Assembly (NCBI RefSeq): GCF_001428865.1
Contig: NZ_LMIV01000002.1
Location: 876,903-940,902, forward strand
Direction of reading: 5' to 3'
DNA from: Sphingomonas sp. Root241
Lineage (GTDB): Bacteria > Pseudomonadota > Alphaproteobacteria > Sphingomonadales > Sphingomonadaceae
Length of the DNA stretch: 64,000 nucleotides
Shown: in pieces, positions 33,077-44,850 of the stretch
How positions within the stretch are numbered: position 1 is the stretch's first letter
Layout: the number at the start of each line of letters is the position of its first letter
Made by a program: the position numbers and the translations under genes
The notes under the pieces: model-generated
What the model saw: the letters and a program-made list of their open reading frames with translations, nothing else
The model's database searches: none
Told to the model about the DNA's origin: nothing

Positions 33077-33097
33077 CCCCTCCCTTGCAGGGAGGGG
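33077..33097. terminator. Hairpin between convergent phaR and chemoreceptor-like gene
   Basis: A perfect 8-bp stem (CCCCTCCC / GGGAGGGG) with loop TTGCA lies between the two stops. The same hairpin forms both arms of the composite repeat at 60340-60487, so it is a single unit of that family. Confidence 0.7.
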
Positions 33098-33099
33098 AG

Positions 33100-34161
33100 T
33101 CAGAGGGTTTTGCGCGTCCCCAGGCCGCCCAGCGCCGCCTGGATCTCGTCCAGGCTGATCATCTTCTGCTCGATGACGCAGCGCAGGCCCAAGCCGTCAA
33201 AGCCGTGATCGCCGCCCGCGGTGGCGAAGGCGATCGTGGTGTCGGCCCGCGCCTCGGCGCCGCGGACGGCCTTGGCCGGCAGCGGGATCGTCTCGCCGAA
33301 ACGGGTGCCGGAGGAATCGGCGACGATGCGGGCCGCCTGGTCGACGATCGAAATGCGCGTGCGCGCCCATTCCTTTTCGCCGAACAGCGAGCGGTCGGAG
33401 ATAATCGCCGGAATGCGCTCTTCCCAGTCGAATTCGACATAGAAGACTCCGGCGGGCCTGCCGTCGCTGTCGCGCGGGCGGATGCCGGTGACGAAGACGA
33501 GCACCGCGCGGTGATCGGACCAGGGGTTCTGCCAGACCTCGTCGGTGAACCACTGGTCGCGATTGGTGCTGGCCATCGCTTTCAGGAACTGCGGTGCGTT
33601 GGCGACATTGGTCTGCCGCACGCGCGCATCGGGATCCGAGCAGATGATGATGCGCCCGTCTCGATCGGCGACGAAGACGTTGAGATAATAAGGCGAGGTC
33701 CGGGTGAAGATCGCGAGACGCGCCTGCGCGGCGGCGAGCTTCTCGGGCGTTGGATCCAGCGTCGCGGCAACGACCTCGGCGTCCGACGCCATCACTCGCA
33801 GATCGACGCTGCGGCCGTAGAGATGACGCGTGACGTTCTGGATCAGTGCCTGGGCGAGTTCGACGAGCCGGGTCCCCTCGATCTCGCCGACCATCTCGTC
33901 GGCGATGCCCGCGCCCATGGCGAGCCGCTCACGGACTTCGGAGCGAAATTCTAGGCTGGCGTGGCGCGCCTGCTGCGCGAGTGCCTTCACTTCCTGCGCG
34001 ACGACCGAGAAGCCGCGACCGGCCTCGCCGGATCGGGCGGCTTCGATCGCGGCGTTGAGCGCGAGGAGGTTGGTGCGCGCGGCGATCTGTTCGCTCGTGC
34101 TGGCGAAAGTGTCGACCTCGTCGCGAAGGACGGACAGCAGGGAGCGGATCCGGCGTGGCAC
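33100..34161 (-). CDS. Soluble chemoreceptor-like protein with N-terminal signalling hairpin and C-terminal Cache-like sensor
   Basis: 353 residues from a GTG. Residues 31-62 are the highly conserved MCP hairpin tip ([20 protein letters not shown], then [12 protein letters not shown]), flanked by coiled coil. Residues about 150-330 look like a Cache/PAS-type ligand-binding domain ([20 protein letters not shown], then [17 protein letters not shown]). No membrane helix or signal peptide is present. Classical receptors have the sensor first, then membrane helices, then the signalling domain; here the order is reversed and the signalling coiled coil is short, with one strand probably missing. It would be cytoplasmic and interact with CheW/CheA, if at all. 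No che genes are nearby. Confidence 0.82.
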   Translation of the reverse strand: MPRRIRSLLSVLRDEVDTFASTSEQIAARTNLLALNAAIEAARSGEAGRGFSVVAQEVKALAQQARHASLEFRSEVRERLAMGAGIADEMVGEIEGTRLVELAQALIQNVTRHLYGRSVDLRVMASDAEVVAATLDPTPEKLAAAQARLAIFTRTSPYYLNVFVADRDGRIIICSDPDARVRQTNVANAPQFLKAMASTNRDQWFTDEVWQNPWSDHRAVLVFVTGIRPRDSDGRPAGVFYVEFDWEERIPAIISDRSLFGEKEWARTRISIVDQAARIVADSSGTRFGETIPLPAKAVRGAEARADTTIAFATAGGDHGFDGLGLRCVIEQKMISLDEIQAALGGLGTRKTL

Positions 34162-34227
34162 GGACCCGATAGCTACGGCTTATTGGTTAAGGGAGCGTGG
34201 ACTATTGCGGCAGCGCAACAAAGAAAA

Positions 34228-35046
34228 TCAGGGCTTCCTGAACTTCAGCGTCATCCGGTCGCTCTCGCCGATCGCCGCATATTTGGCGCGATCAACGTCC
34301 TTGAGAGTGTAGCTGGGGGGGAGGGTCCAGACGCCCTTGGGCCAGTCGGCGCTGTCCTGTGGATTGGCGTTGACTTCGGACGCGGCGACGAACTTGAAGC
34401 CCGCTTGCTCGGCGAGCTGCCGGACAGTCGATACCTTGATGTAACCGCTGCTCTTCTCGCGCTCGGCGCTGGCGCTCTCGGGCAGGCGATGGTCCTCGAT
34501 GCCGAGCACGCCGCCGGGCTTGAGCATCGCGAACATCTGCGCGAACGCCTCGGCCGAATAATCCTGGCCGTTCCGCTGATAGCCCATCCGCCAATTGTGG
34601 ACGTTGCGGAAGGTGAGGACCATGTCGGCGCTGCCGTCGGGAACCTTGGGCTGGCCCGCGGTCCAGGGGAAAGCGGCGAGCTTCACATGGCCGAAGACCG
34701 CGGGGTTCTTCGCCTGGAGCGTCTGCACGCCCTTGCCGCCATCGGGCCAGGGCGAGACCCCGGCGTAGAGCGTGCCCTTGGCGGCAGTGAGCGGTGCGAG
34801 GATCTCGGTATACCAGCCGCCGCCCGGCCAGATCTCGACCACCGTCTGCCCCGGCTTGACTCCGAAAAAGGTCAGGGTCTCGACAGGATGGCGATATTTG
34901 TCGCGCGCGATGTTCGCCGGGGTACGGGTGGGGGCGGAGACCGCTTCCTGAATCTCGTGGCGCTGCGTCCGCGGCTCGCCCGCCGCGACGCTGGCCACCG
35001 CGATCGCAGTGGTGAGAAGGCCGAATACCGTCAGGGTCTGGCGCAT
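34228..35046 (-). CDS. Exported class I methyltransferase-like protein
   Basis: 272 residues from ATG at 35046 with a signal peptide (MRQTLTVFGLLTTAIAVASV, cleavage near 23). The body has the Rossmann methyltransferase order: VVEIWPGGGWYTEIL as motif I near 68-82, then DGSADMVLTFRNVHNW near 137-152 and LKPGGVLGIEDHRLP near 174-188. SAM is not normally available in the periplasm, so either it is exported pre-loaded, uses another ligand, or the N-terminal helix is a membrane anchor. It is divergent from a small membrane protein. No substrate is suggested by context. Confidence 0.8.
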   Translation of the reverse strand: MRQTLTVFGLLTTAIAVASVAAGEPRTQRHEIQEAVSAPTRTPANIARDKYRHPVETLTFFGVKPGQTVVEIWPGGGWYTEILAPLTAAKGTLYAGVSPWPDGGKGVQTLQAKNPAVFGHVKLAAFPWTAGQPKVPDGSADMVLTFRNVHNWRMGYQRNGQDYSAEAFAQMFAMLKPGGVLGIEDHRLPESASAEREKSSGYIKVSTVRQLAEQAGFKFVAASEVNANPQDSADWPKGVWTLPPSYTLKDVDRAKYAAIGESDRMTLKFRKP

Positions 35047-35073
35047 GACATTTCCTTGCCTAGATGCATCGCC

Positions 35074-35283
35074 ATGTGGGAGTTTTTCGAAACGATGCAA
35101 CAACAATTATGGGGTAGTGCGGCGGTTGCCGTCATGGTCGCGCTGGCCAGTGGTTTCGGCGAGCATCGCCGGCGCCGGCGCCGCGATGTGGACCGCATCG
35201 GATTCATGCCCTGGACATTGCTCCAGGTGCTGGCGATGCTCGCCGCGGTGATCCTCGCGAGTCTCGCGCTCAACCTGCGCTAG
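35074..35283 (+). CDS. Small membrane protein (69 aa)
   Basis: It starts at ATG 35074, 27 bases from the divergent methyltransferase start. The sequence MWEFFETMQQQLWGSAAVAV leads into one membrane helix, then a basic cytoplasmic patch (EHRRRRRRDVDRIGFMPW), then a second helix (LLQVLAMLAAVILASLALNL). Two helices with a positively charged turn predict both ends in the periplasm. The long open frame extending far upstream is antisense to other genes and is not part of it. No function is known. Its end overlaps the convergent protease gene by 4 bases. Confidence 0.7.
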   Translation: MWEFFETMQQQLWGSAAVAVMVALASGFGEHRRRRRRDVDRIGFMPWTLLQVLAMLAAVILASLALNLR

Positions 35284-36428
35284 TAGAAGTCCGCCAGCGT
35301 CAGGCTGCGTTCGGTGCCGTCGCACAGGCCGACCCGGACAACGCGGCCGGGCGTTCCGACAGTCCATTCGATCTGCCCGTCCTTGACGTCTTCGGCCACG
35401 GGGACGCCATCAGCCGAGCAGATGCGGTCGCCCGCCTTCCAGCCGCCCGCTTCAGCGGGAGAGCCGCGCATGACATGGACCACCCGCAGCGCAGCGCCGG
35501 TGAGCTCGACGAGGAGTCCACTGGTCGAGCGGGGGACCTTGGCGGCGCGCGCCTTGCCCGGCTGGAGGATCATCCGGCCCGCGCGCGGATCGAGTAGCAC
35601 GCGATAGCGCAGCAACATGCCGGTTCCCAGCCGGCCAGCGGCGCCGACCGAGGCGGAGAAGCCGCCGTCGCCCTCGATCCGCAGCTCGGCCTCCATCGGC
35701 GCCATACCGGCGAGCGAGAAGGACGGGATCACGAGCGTATCGGTGACGACGGGACCGCCCATGCCCCAGCCCAGCGTCGTGGTGATGCGCGCGTCGCGAA
35801 TTCCGGTCGAGGCCCAGGCGGTGCGGCTGAGCGTCAGTGATCCGCCGTCGCCGGTGTCGACGATGATCGGCCGCAACATTTTGCCGGCGATCGCGACTTC
35901 GGATTGGTAGACGCCGTTGGGGATTCGGCGCCGCAGCGGCGCGGTGGTGCCGGAGAAGGGCATCCGCCCGCTCGACAGGATGCGGAAGCGGCGGGCGTCA
36001 TAGTCGATGTCGATCGCGCAGCAGCTCAATATGTCGGCGCCGACCAATATGTCCGCGCCGAAACGGATATGCCCCGCCGGGTCGGCGATGCCGACCCGGC
36101 CGTGGCTGCGGGTCAGCCCGCCGAAACGGATCGAGGCGGCATCGGCCCAGCCCACTTCCACGCCGCCCCCGATCGCCAGCGCGCGCTGGCGGCGCGCGGC
36201 GACGAGACCGGCGGCCCGCGCGAAGCGGCTGGTGACGATAGTGTCGCTGAGCCCGGTGTCGAGGATCGCCCAGCTGGTATGGCCGTTGAGCGCGATCGGA
36301 AATCGGAGCTGGTTATAGGGGGTCAGCTCGAAATCGACCCAGCGCGCCTCGGTGTCGGTATCGAGCGCGGTCGCGGCTTCCGGGGCGGTGAGCGCGACAA
36401 TGGGAGCGAAGAGAGCGAGCACGGGCAC
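35280..36428 (-). CDS. Duplicated retropepsin-like aspartic protease with C-terminal PDZ domain
   Basis: 382 residues from GTG at 36428 (an in-frame TAG lies two codons upstream). A short signal peptide (about 1-22) is followed by two retropepsin-type units: AILDTGLSDTIV with D57, then IIVDTGDGGSLTL with D191. The flap-side strands ILVGADIL near 127-134 support the first fold. Residues about 300-370 form a PDZ-like domain (LRVVHVMRGSPAEAGGWKAGD). The two Asp-Thr-Gly triads in one chain could build a single pepsin-like active site. The protein should act in the periplasm. Cellular substrates are unknown. Confidence 0.82.
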   Translation of the reverse strand: MPVLALFAPIVALTAPEAATALDTDTEARWVDFELTPYNQLRFPIALNGHTSWAILDTGLSDTIVTSRFARAAGLVAARRQRALAIGGGVEVGWADAASIRFGGLTRSHGRVGIADPAGHIRFGADILVGADILSCCAIDIDYDARRFRILSSGRMPFSGTTAPLRRRIPNGVYQSEVAIAGKMLRPIIVDTGDGGSLTLSRTAWASTGIRDARITTTLGWGMGGPVVTDTLVIPSFSLAGMAPMEAELRIEGDGGFSASVGAAGRLGTGMLLRYRVLLDPRAGRMILQPGKARAAKVPRSTSGLLVELTGAALRVVHVMRGSPAEAGGWKAGDRICSADGVPVAEDVKDGQIEWTVGTPGRVVRVGLCDGTERSLTLADFY

Positions 36429-36477
36429 AGCCTAATGCCGAAACGCCGATACGGAAATCATCGCCTTGCGACGGCTA

Positions 36478-38037
36478 TCAGAGGCATGCCTCGAGCATCG
36501 CCTGATCGAAGCCGTATTGTCGGGCCTTGTCGAGCGTATAGGGGCGCAGGCCCATCGAGCGATATTCGCCGATGATCTTGCCGTCGGACGATTCGTCCAG
36601 ATACTCGAACTTGAACAGCTCCTGGGTGACGATCACCGGGCCTTCCATGCCGATCACTTCGGTGATGTTGGTGACCCTGCGCGAGCCGTCCCGCAGGCGC
36701 TTCACCTGGACGATCAGATCGACCGAATCGGCGATCTGGCGGCTGATGGCTTCCTTGGGCATCTTGATGTCGCCCATCATCACCATGTTCTCCATGCGGC
36801 CGAGGCATTCGCGTGGGGAATTGGAGTGGAGCGTGCACATCGAGCCGTCGTGGCCGGTGTTCATCGCCGAGAGCAGGTCGAAGCATTCGGAGCCGCGGAT
36901 TTCGCCGAGGATGATGCGATCCGGGCGCATACGCAGCGAGTTCTTCACCAGATCGCGGATCGTGATCTCGCCCTGGCCTTCGAGGTTGGGCGGACGCGTT
37001 TCGAGCGGCAGCCAGTGCGGCTGCTGCAGACGGAGCTCGGCGGCGTCCTCGATCGTCAGCACGCGCTCGCCCGGGTCGATCATCTTCGACAGGGCATTGA
37101 GCATCGTCGTCTTGCCCGAGCCGGTGCCGCCCGAGATGACGATGTTGAAGCGGCTGGCGCCCGCGATCTTGAGCATTGTCGCCATCTTCGTGCTCATCGA
37201 GCCGCCGTTCGCCATCATGTCGAGCGTGATCGGCTTGGCCGAGAATTTACGAATGGAGATCGCCGTGCCTCGTAGGGAGAGCGGCGGCACGATCACGTTG
37301 ACGCGGCTGCCGTCCTTGAGGCGCGCGTCGGCGAGGGGCGTGGTCTGGTCGACGCGGCGGCCGACCGAGTTGCAGATGCGCTGCGCGATCTGGAACAGAT
37401 GCTCCTCGTCGCGGAACTGGATGTTGGCGAGCTCGAGCTTACCCTTGCGTTCGATGAAGGTCTGCTCGGGGCCGTTGACCATGATGTCCGAGATGGCCGG
37501 ATCGGAGAGCAGTTCCTCGAGGGGCCCGAGGCCGAGCAGTTCGTCGACGAGAACCTTTTCGAGCGCGAACTGCTCGCGGCGGTTGAGCGTGAGCTTCAGC
37601 TCGGCGAGCACTTCGCCGATGATCGGGCGGAATTCCTCGGCGAGTTCGTCCTTGCTCAGCGTCGCCGCCGCCTCGGGATCGACGCGCTCGAGCAGGCGCG
37701 GGAGCACCTGTTCCTTGATGCGGTGGATCGAGGCTTCGAAGCCTTCGACGCGCGAATTGCCGGCATCGCCCGATGCCGCCTGACGATCGGCGAGGCGCTG
37801 CATGGCATCGCTGTTGGCGATGCTGCCGGCCGCGGGATCACGCTCGGCCATCGGATCGGCGGCCGCGCCGGGGAGGGGAACGCTGTTGATCGGCGGGAAT
37901 TGCTCACCGCCGGCGGGCATGGGATCGGAGGGACGCGGTGCGGGCCCAGGGCCTTGCATCGGGCGCGCGACGCCGAAGGCGGGTCGTCCGCCCGCTGCCC
38001 CGCCACCCATTCCGTTGCGTCGTCCGAAAGCGCTCAT
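36478..38037 (-). CDS. cpaF: CpaF/TadA-type secretion ATPase, without other tad genes
   Basis: 519 residues. The first 100 are Pro/Gly/Met-rich and disordered, and the ATPase core follows: Walker A ISGGTGSGKTT near 299, Asp box, Walker B LILGEIRGSE near 377 and the His box TGHDGSMCTLHSN near 398. These hexameric ATPases drive Tad/Flp pilus assembly or type II-like secretion from the cytoplasmic face. The rest of the tad/cpa cluster (cpaA-E, tadB/C, pilin) is absent on both sides here: upstream is a DUF6265 gene on the opposite strand, downstream a protease. It may act with genes elsewhere or with another secretion system. Confidence 0.93.
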   Translation of the reverse strand: MSAFGRRNGMGGGAAGGRPAFGVARPMQGPGPAPRPSDPMPAGGEQFPPINSVPLPGAAADPMAERDPAAGSIANSDAMQRLADRQAASGDAGNSRVEGFEASIHRIKEQVLPRLLERVDPEAAATLSKDELAEEFRPIIGEVLAELKLTLNRREQFALEKVLVDELLGLGPLEELLSDPAISDIMVNGPEQTFIERKGKLELANIQFRDEEHLFQIAQRICNSVGRRVDQTTPLADARLKDGSRVNVIVPPLSLRGTAISIRKFSAKPITLDMMANGGSMSTKMATMLKIAGASRFNIVISGGTGSGKTTMLNALSKMIDPGERVLTIEDAAELRLQQPHWLPLETRPPNLEGQGEITIRDLVKNSLRMRPDRIILGEIRGSECFDLLSAMNTGHDGSMCTLHSNSPRECLGRMENMVMMGDIKMPKEAISRQIADSVDLIVQVKRLRDGSRRVTNITEVIGMEGPVIVTQELFKFEYLDESSDGKIIGEYRSMGLRPYTLDKARQYGFDQAMLEACL

Positions 38038-38181
38038 CGGTTAACCTGTAGTCCCCGCAATAGAGAGGGCTTAGCCGGCAAGACTTTAGAATTGCCTAAC
38101 CAAAGCCTCCGGACATGCGGACGATTGCGCCGGCGCCCGGGCTATGGGAGCCTGTGGCTCCATCAAAAGCGAGGTTGCGCC

Positions 38182-38613
38182 ATGCTACTGATACTGGCCC
38201 CGTTGCTGCTCGATGCGCAGACGCCCGATCTTGGCTGGCTGGTCGGCCATTGGTGCACCGAACCCAAGAACGGCAGGGCGACGTGCGAGACCTGGAAGCC
38301 GATGGACAAGGGCAGGATGCAGGGCGTCGGCACCACGCGCGCGGGCACCTTCGTAAAGACCAACGAGGCGATGACGATCATCGCCAATGAATCGGAGACG
38401 GTCTTTCACGCCGAGCCCGCCGGTCAGAAGCCCGCAGATTTCCCGATGCGCAAACTCGATCCGGCGGCGCGATCCGTCGTTTTCGAGGATGCCGCGCACG
38501 ATTATCCGCAGCGCGTGCGCTATTGGCGTGATGGCGAGGTACTGATGGCCGAGATCTCGCTGCTCGACGGCAGCAAGGCAATGCGGTGGCGCTTCCACCG
38601 CGCCCAGGAATAG
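38182..38613 (+). CDS. DUF6265-type protein
   Basis: 143 residues from ATG at 38182; the long upstream frame is antisense to cpaF and excluded. It starts with a hydrophobic stretch MLLILAPLLLDAQTPDLGWL that may be a signal peptide, then GHWCTEPKNGRATCETWKPM, and later FEDAAHDYPQRVRYWRDG. The pattern (LxGxW near the N-terminus, then an eight-strand beta sheet) is that of the lipocalin-like DUF6265 family of unknown function. It ends in a short hairpin plus T run that overlaps the convergent atpC stop. Confidence 0.7.
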   Translation: MLLILAPLLLDAQTPDLGWLVGHWCTEPKNGRATCETWKPMDKGRMQGVGTTRAGTFVKTNEAMTIIANESETVFHAEPAGQKPADFPMRKLDPAARSVVFEDAAHDYPQRVRYWRDGEVLMAEISLLDGSKAMRWRFHRAQE

Positions 38614-38617
38614 CGGC

Positions 38618-38869
38618 TTATTCCGCTTTTTCGGCGAGCACGGTCAACCCGCGCTCGTTGACCTCGGCGAAACCGCCTTCGATGCGGATCGTCTCGGGCG
38701 TGGTGGCGCCGTTCTTGTAGATTTCGAGATTGCCGTCGCGGATCGTCGACATCAAAGGCGCATGCCCTTCAAGCACGCCGAAATCGCCCTCGGTGCCGGG
38801 GACGACGACCATGTGCACGTCCTCGGAGCGGACGAGACGTTCGGGAGTGACGAGTTCGAAGTGCAGCAT
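38618..38869 (-). CDS. atpC: F1F0 ATP synthase epsilon subunit, short form
   Basis: 83 residues: the complete N-terminal beta sandwich ([12 protein letters not shown], then [20 protein letters not shown]) that contacts gamma and the c-ring, ending at LTVLAEKAE. The C-terminal two-helix domain that inhibits ATP hydrolysis in other bacteria (typical length 130-140) is missing. Short epsilon subunits occur in several alphaproteobacteria, where other factors provide inhibition. It is the last gene of the F1 operon, separated from atpD by a 124-base spacer with a palindromic element. Confidence 0.95.
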   Translation of the reverse strand: MLHFELVTPERLVRSEDVHMVVVPGTEGDFGVLEGHAPLMSTIRDGNLEIYKNGATTPETIRIEGGFAEVNERGLTVLAEKAE

Positions 38870-38881
38870 TTTCTTACCTTA

Positions 38882-38985
38882 CTCCCTCTCTCCGCTTGCG
38901 GGGAGAGGGCGGGGGAGAGGGGGAGAGCGGTGCGCCTCGCTACGGGCCCCTCTCCCCGACCCTCTCCCCTGAAGGGGAGAGGGAG
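38882..38985. repeat. Composite palindromic element between atpD and atpC
   Basis: Two hairpins: 38884-38909 (CCCTCTCTCC / GGGGAGAGGG, one mismatch) and 38960-38983 (CCCTCTCCCC-TGAA-GGGGAGAGGG, perfect 10-bp stem). They are also complementary to each other, so the whole block can fold as one long stem. It lies inside the atp operon and could stabilise or pause the transcript between the beta and epsilon cistrons. Confidence 0.85.
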
Positions 38986-38993
38986 TTTCAGTC

Positions 38994-41057
<2,064 letters not shown>

Positions 41058-41058
<1 letters not shown>

Positions 41059-41948
41059 CAGAGTGCCTCGGCGCCCGAGATGATCTCGACCAGTTCGGTG
41101 GTGATCGCGGCCTGGCGGGCGCGGTTGTACTGGATCGACAGCCGCTTGATCAGATCGCCGGCATTGCGCGTGGCGTTGTCCATCGCGGTCATCTTGCTGC
41201 CCTGCTCGGAGGCGGCATTCTCGCGCATCGCGCGATAGAGCTGGATCGCGACGTTGCGCGGCAGCAGGTCGGCGAGGATCGCTTCCTCGTCGGGCTCGTA
41301 GATCACGGCCGCAGGCGCCGCATTGCTGATCGGCGTGCCCTCGGGAACCGAGCTCGGCGCGACCGGGATGATCTGCTGCTCGGTCGGCTCCTGGGTCAGC
41401 ACCGACTTGAAGTGCGAGTAAAAGAGGTGCGCGACGTCGAATTCGCCCGCTTCGTAGCGCGCGATCAGATCGTCGGCATAGGCACGGGCATCGGTGAAGC
41501 CGAGCTTGCCGAGGTCGCCGGGCTCGATCGAGTGAACGAAGCTCTTGGGGAACAGCCGGTTGAGCACCGCGCGACCTTTGCGGCCGATGGTGTAGAACTT
41601 GACCGTCTTGCCTTCGGCGATCATCTCCTGCGCGCGGCGGCGGGCGAGACGGGCGATGTTGGTGTTGAACGCGCCGGCGAGGCCCTTGTCCGAAGTCGCG
41701 ACCACGAACAAATGGACCTGATCCTTGCCGGTGCCGGCGAGGAGCTTCGGCGACGATTCACTCACCGTCACCTTCGAGGCGAGGCTCGCGACCACGCTCT
41801 CGAGGCGCTGCGCATAGGGACGGCCGGCTTCCGCCGCCTCCTGCGCGCGACGCAGCTTGGCGGCGGCGACCATCTTCATCGCCTTGGTGATCTTCTGCGT
41901 CGACTTCACCGAGTTGATCCGGACCTTGAGTGCCTTGAGGCTTGCCAT
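41058..41948 (-). CDS. atpG: F1F0 ATP synthase gamma subunit
   Basis: 296 residues beginning MASLKALKVRINSVKSTQKITKAM, the conserved N-terminal helix of the central stalk, and ending RARQAAITTELVEIISGAEAL, the C-terminal helix. The SDKGLAGAFNTNIAR stretch near 85-100 is also typical. Gamma rotates inside the alpha3beta3 head and couples proton flow to catalysis. Its ATG directly abuts the stop of the LysE-type gene, and its stop overlaps the lipoprotein start. Confidence 0.97.
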
Positions 41949-42563
41949 TTACGTGTTCCGAGCCAGGGCCAGACGGCCCGCAAGTCCAATGAAAGCGGCG
42001 CCGAGAACGCCTTCGATCCAACGCATCGCGCTGCTCTGTTTTGCGGCCCGGCCAGCGCGTGCCACGACGAAGGCGAGACCCGTCAACCAGAAGCCGCCGA
42101 GCACATAGGGCACGGCGATCAGCAATGCACCGCGCAGCGGCGCATCCGGACCTTGCCCTACGAACTGCGGCAGGATCGCGAGGAAGAACAATGCGACCTT
42201 CGGGTTGAGCACCGTGCTCAGCAAGCCCTGACGGAAGGGCTTGCCCAGTGCCGGAGTCTCCGTCGTCGGAGCCGGACGAACCGCGCCGCGCAGCAGCTTG
42301 AAACCGAGCCATGCGAGATACGCGGCGCCCGCGATCTTCACGACCATGAACAGGGTCGGGAAAGCCGAAAGCACACTGAGGAAGCCGAAGCCGCACAGCG
42401 CCATGTAGAAGACGCCGCCGAGCATGATACCCGCCATTGCCGCAAGTCCGGCGCGCGCACCTCCCCGCGCCGCGTGACCCGCGACGATCATCATGTCCGG
42501 CCCGGGCGTCAGCACGAGGCCGACACTGAGCAGCGTCCACGCAAGGAGAGAGGTGTCGGCCAT
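41949..42563 (-). CDS. LysE/RhtB-family exporter embedded in the atp operon
   Basis: 204 residues with about six membrane helices. The N-terminus LLSVGLVLTPGPDMMIVAGH carries the LysE/RhtB signature (TPGPD), followed by GARAGLAAMAGIMLGG and FRQGLLSTVLNPKVALFF, also diagnostic. These proteins export amino acids such as lysine, homoserine or threonine using the proton gradient. It starts 8 bases after atpA and ends flush against atpG, so it is co-transcribed with the ATP synthase. No functional link is known to me; insertion into the operon is the inference. Confidence 0.9.
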   Translation of the reverse strand: MADTSLLAWTLLSVGLVLTPGPDMMIVAGHAARGGARAGLAAMAGIMLGGVFYMALCGFGFLSVLSAFPTLFMVVKIAGAAYLAWLGFKLLRGAVRPAPTTETPALGKPFRQGLLSTVLNPKVALFFLAILPQFVGQGPDAPLRGALLIAVPYVLGGFWLTGLAFVVARAGRAAKQSSAMRWIEGVLGAAFIGLAGRLALARNT

Positions 42564-42571
42564 CGTTCCGA

Positions 42572-44667
<2,096 letters not shown>

Positions 44668-44709
44668 GCGTGTCGGTTCCTCTTGGAGGGTTCGGAATTG
44701 GCCCCATGC

Positions 44710-44737
44710 AAAAAAGGGGCACGCCAGAGGGCGCCCC
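44710..44737 (-). terminator. Intrinsic-terminator-like hairpin in the atp leader
   Basis: Reading the minus strand, an 8-bp GC-rich stem (GGGGCGCC / GGCG..CCCC with a 2-base bulge) is followed at once by TTTTTT. It lies 43 bases before the atpH start, with no gene upstream on that strand because the neighbour is divergent. It therefore sits in the 5' leader of the atp operon, where it could act as an attenuator. A leftover terminator of a lost gene is the alternative. Confidence 0.6.
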
Positions 44738-44850
44738 GATGGGTCGCGGCGCGGTTAGCATCGGTGTCACAGGGATGCAACCCGACTCCTCTGGACAAGC
44801 GGCCCGGGAGATGTTGCTCTGCACAGTGGGGTATCGATCGGAGGGGGGAT

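Noticed and set aside
44710..44737. Terminator for the plus-strand gene at 44851
   Set aside because: On the plus strand the A run precedes the stem, so it is not an intrinsic terminator in that direction, and it lies upstream of that gene.
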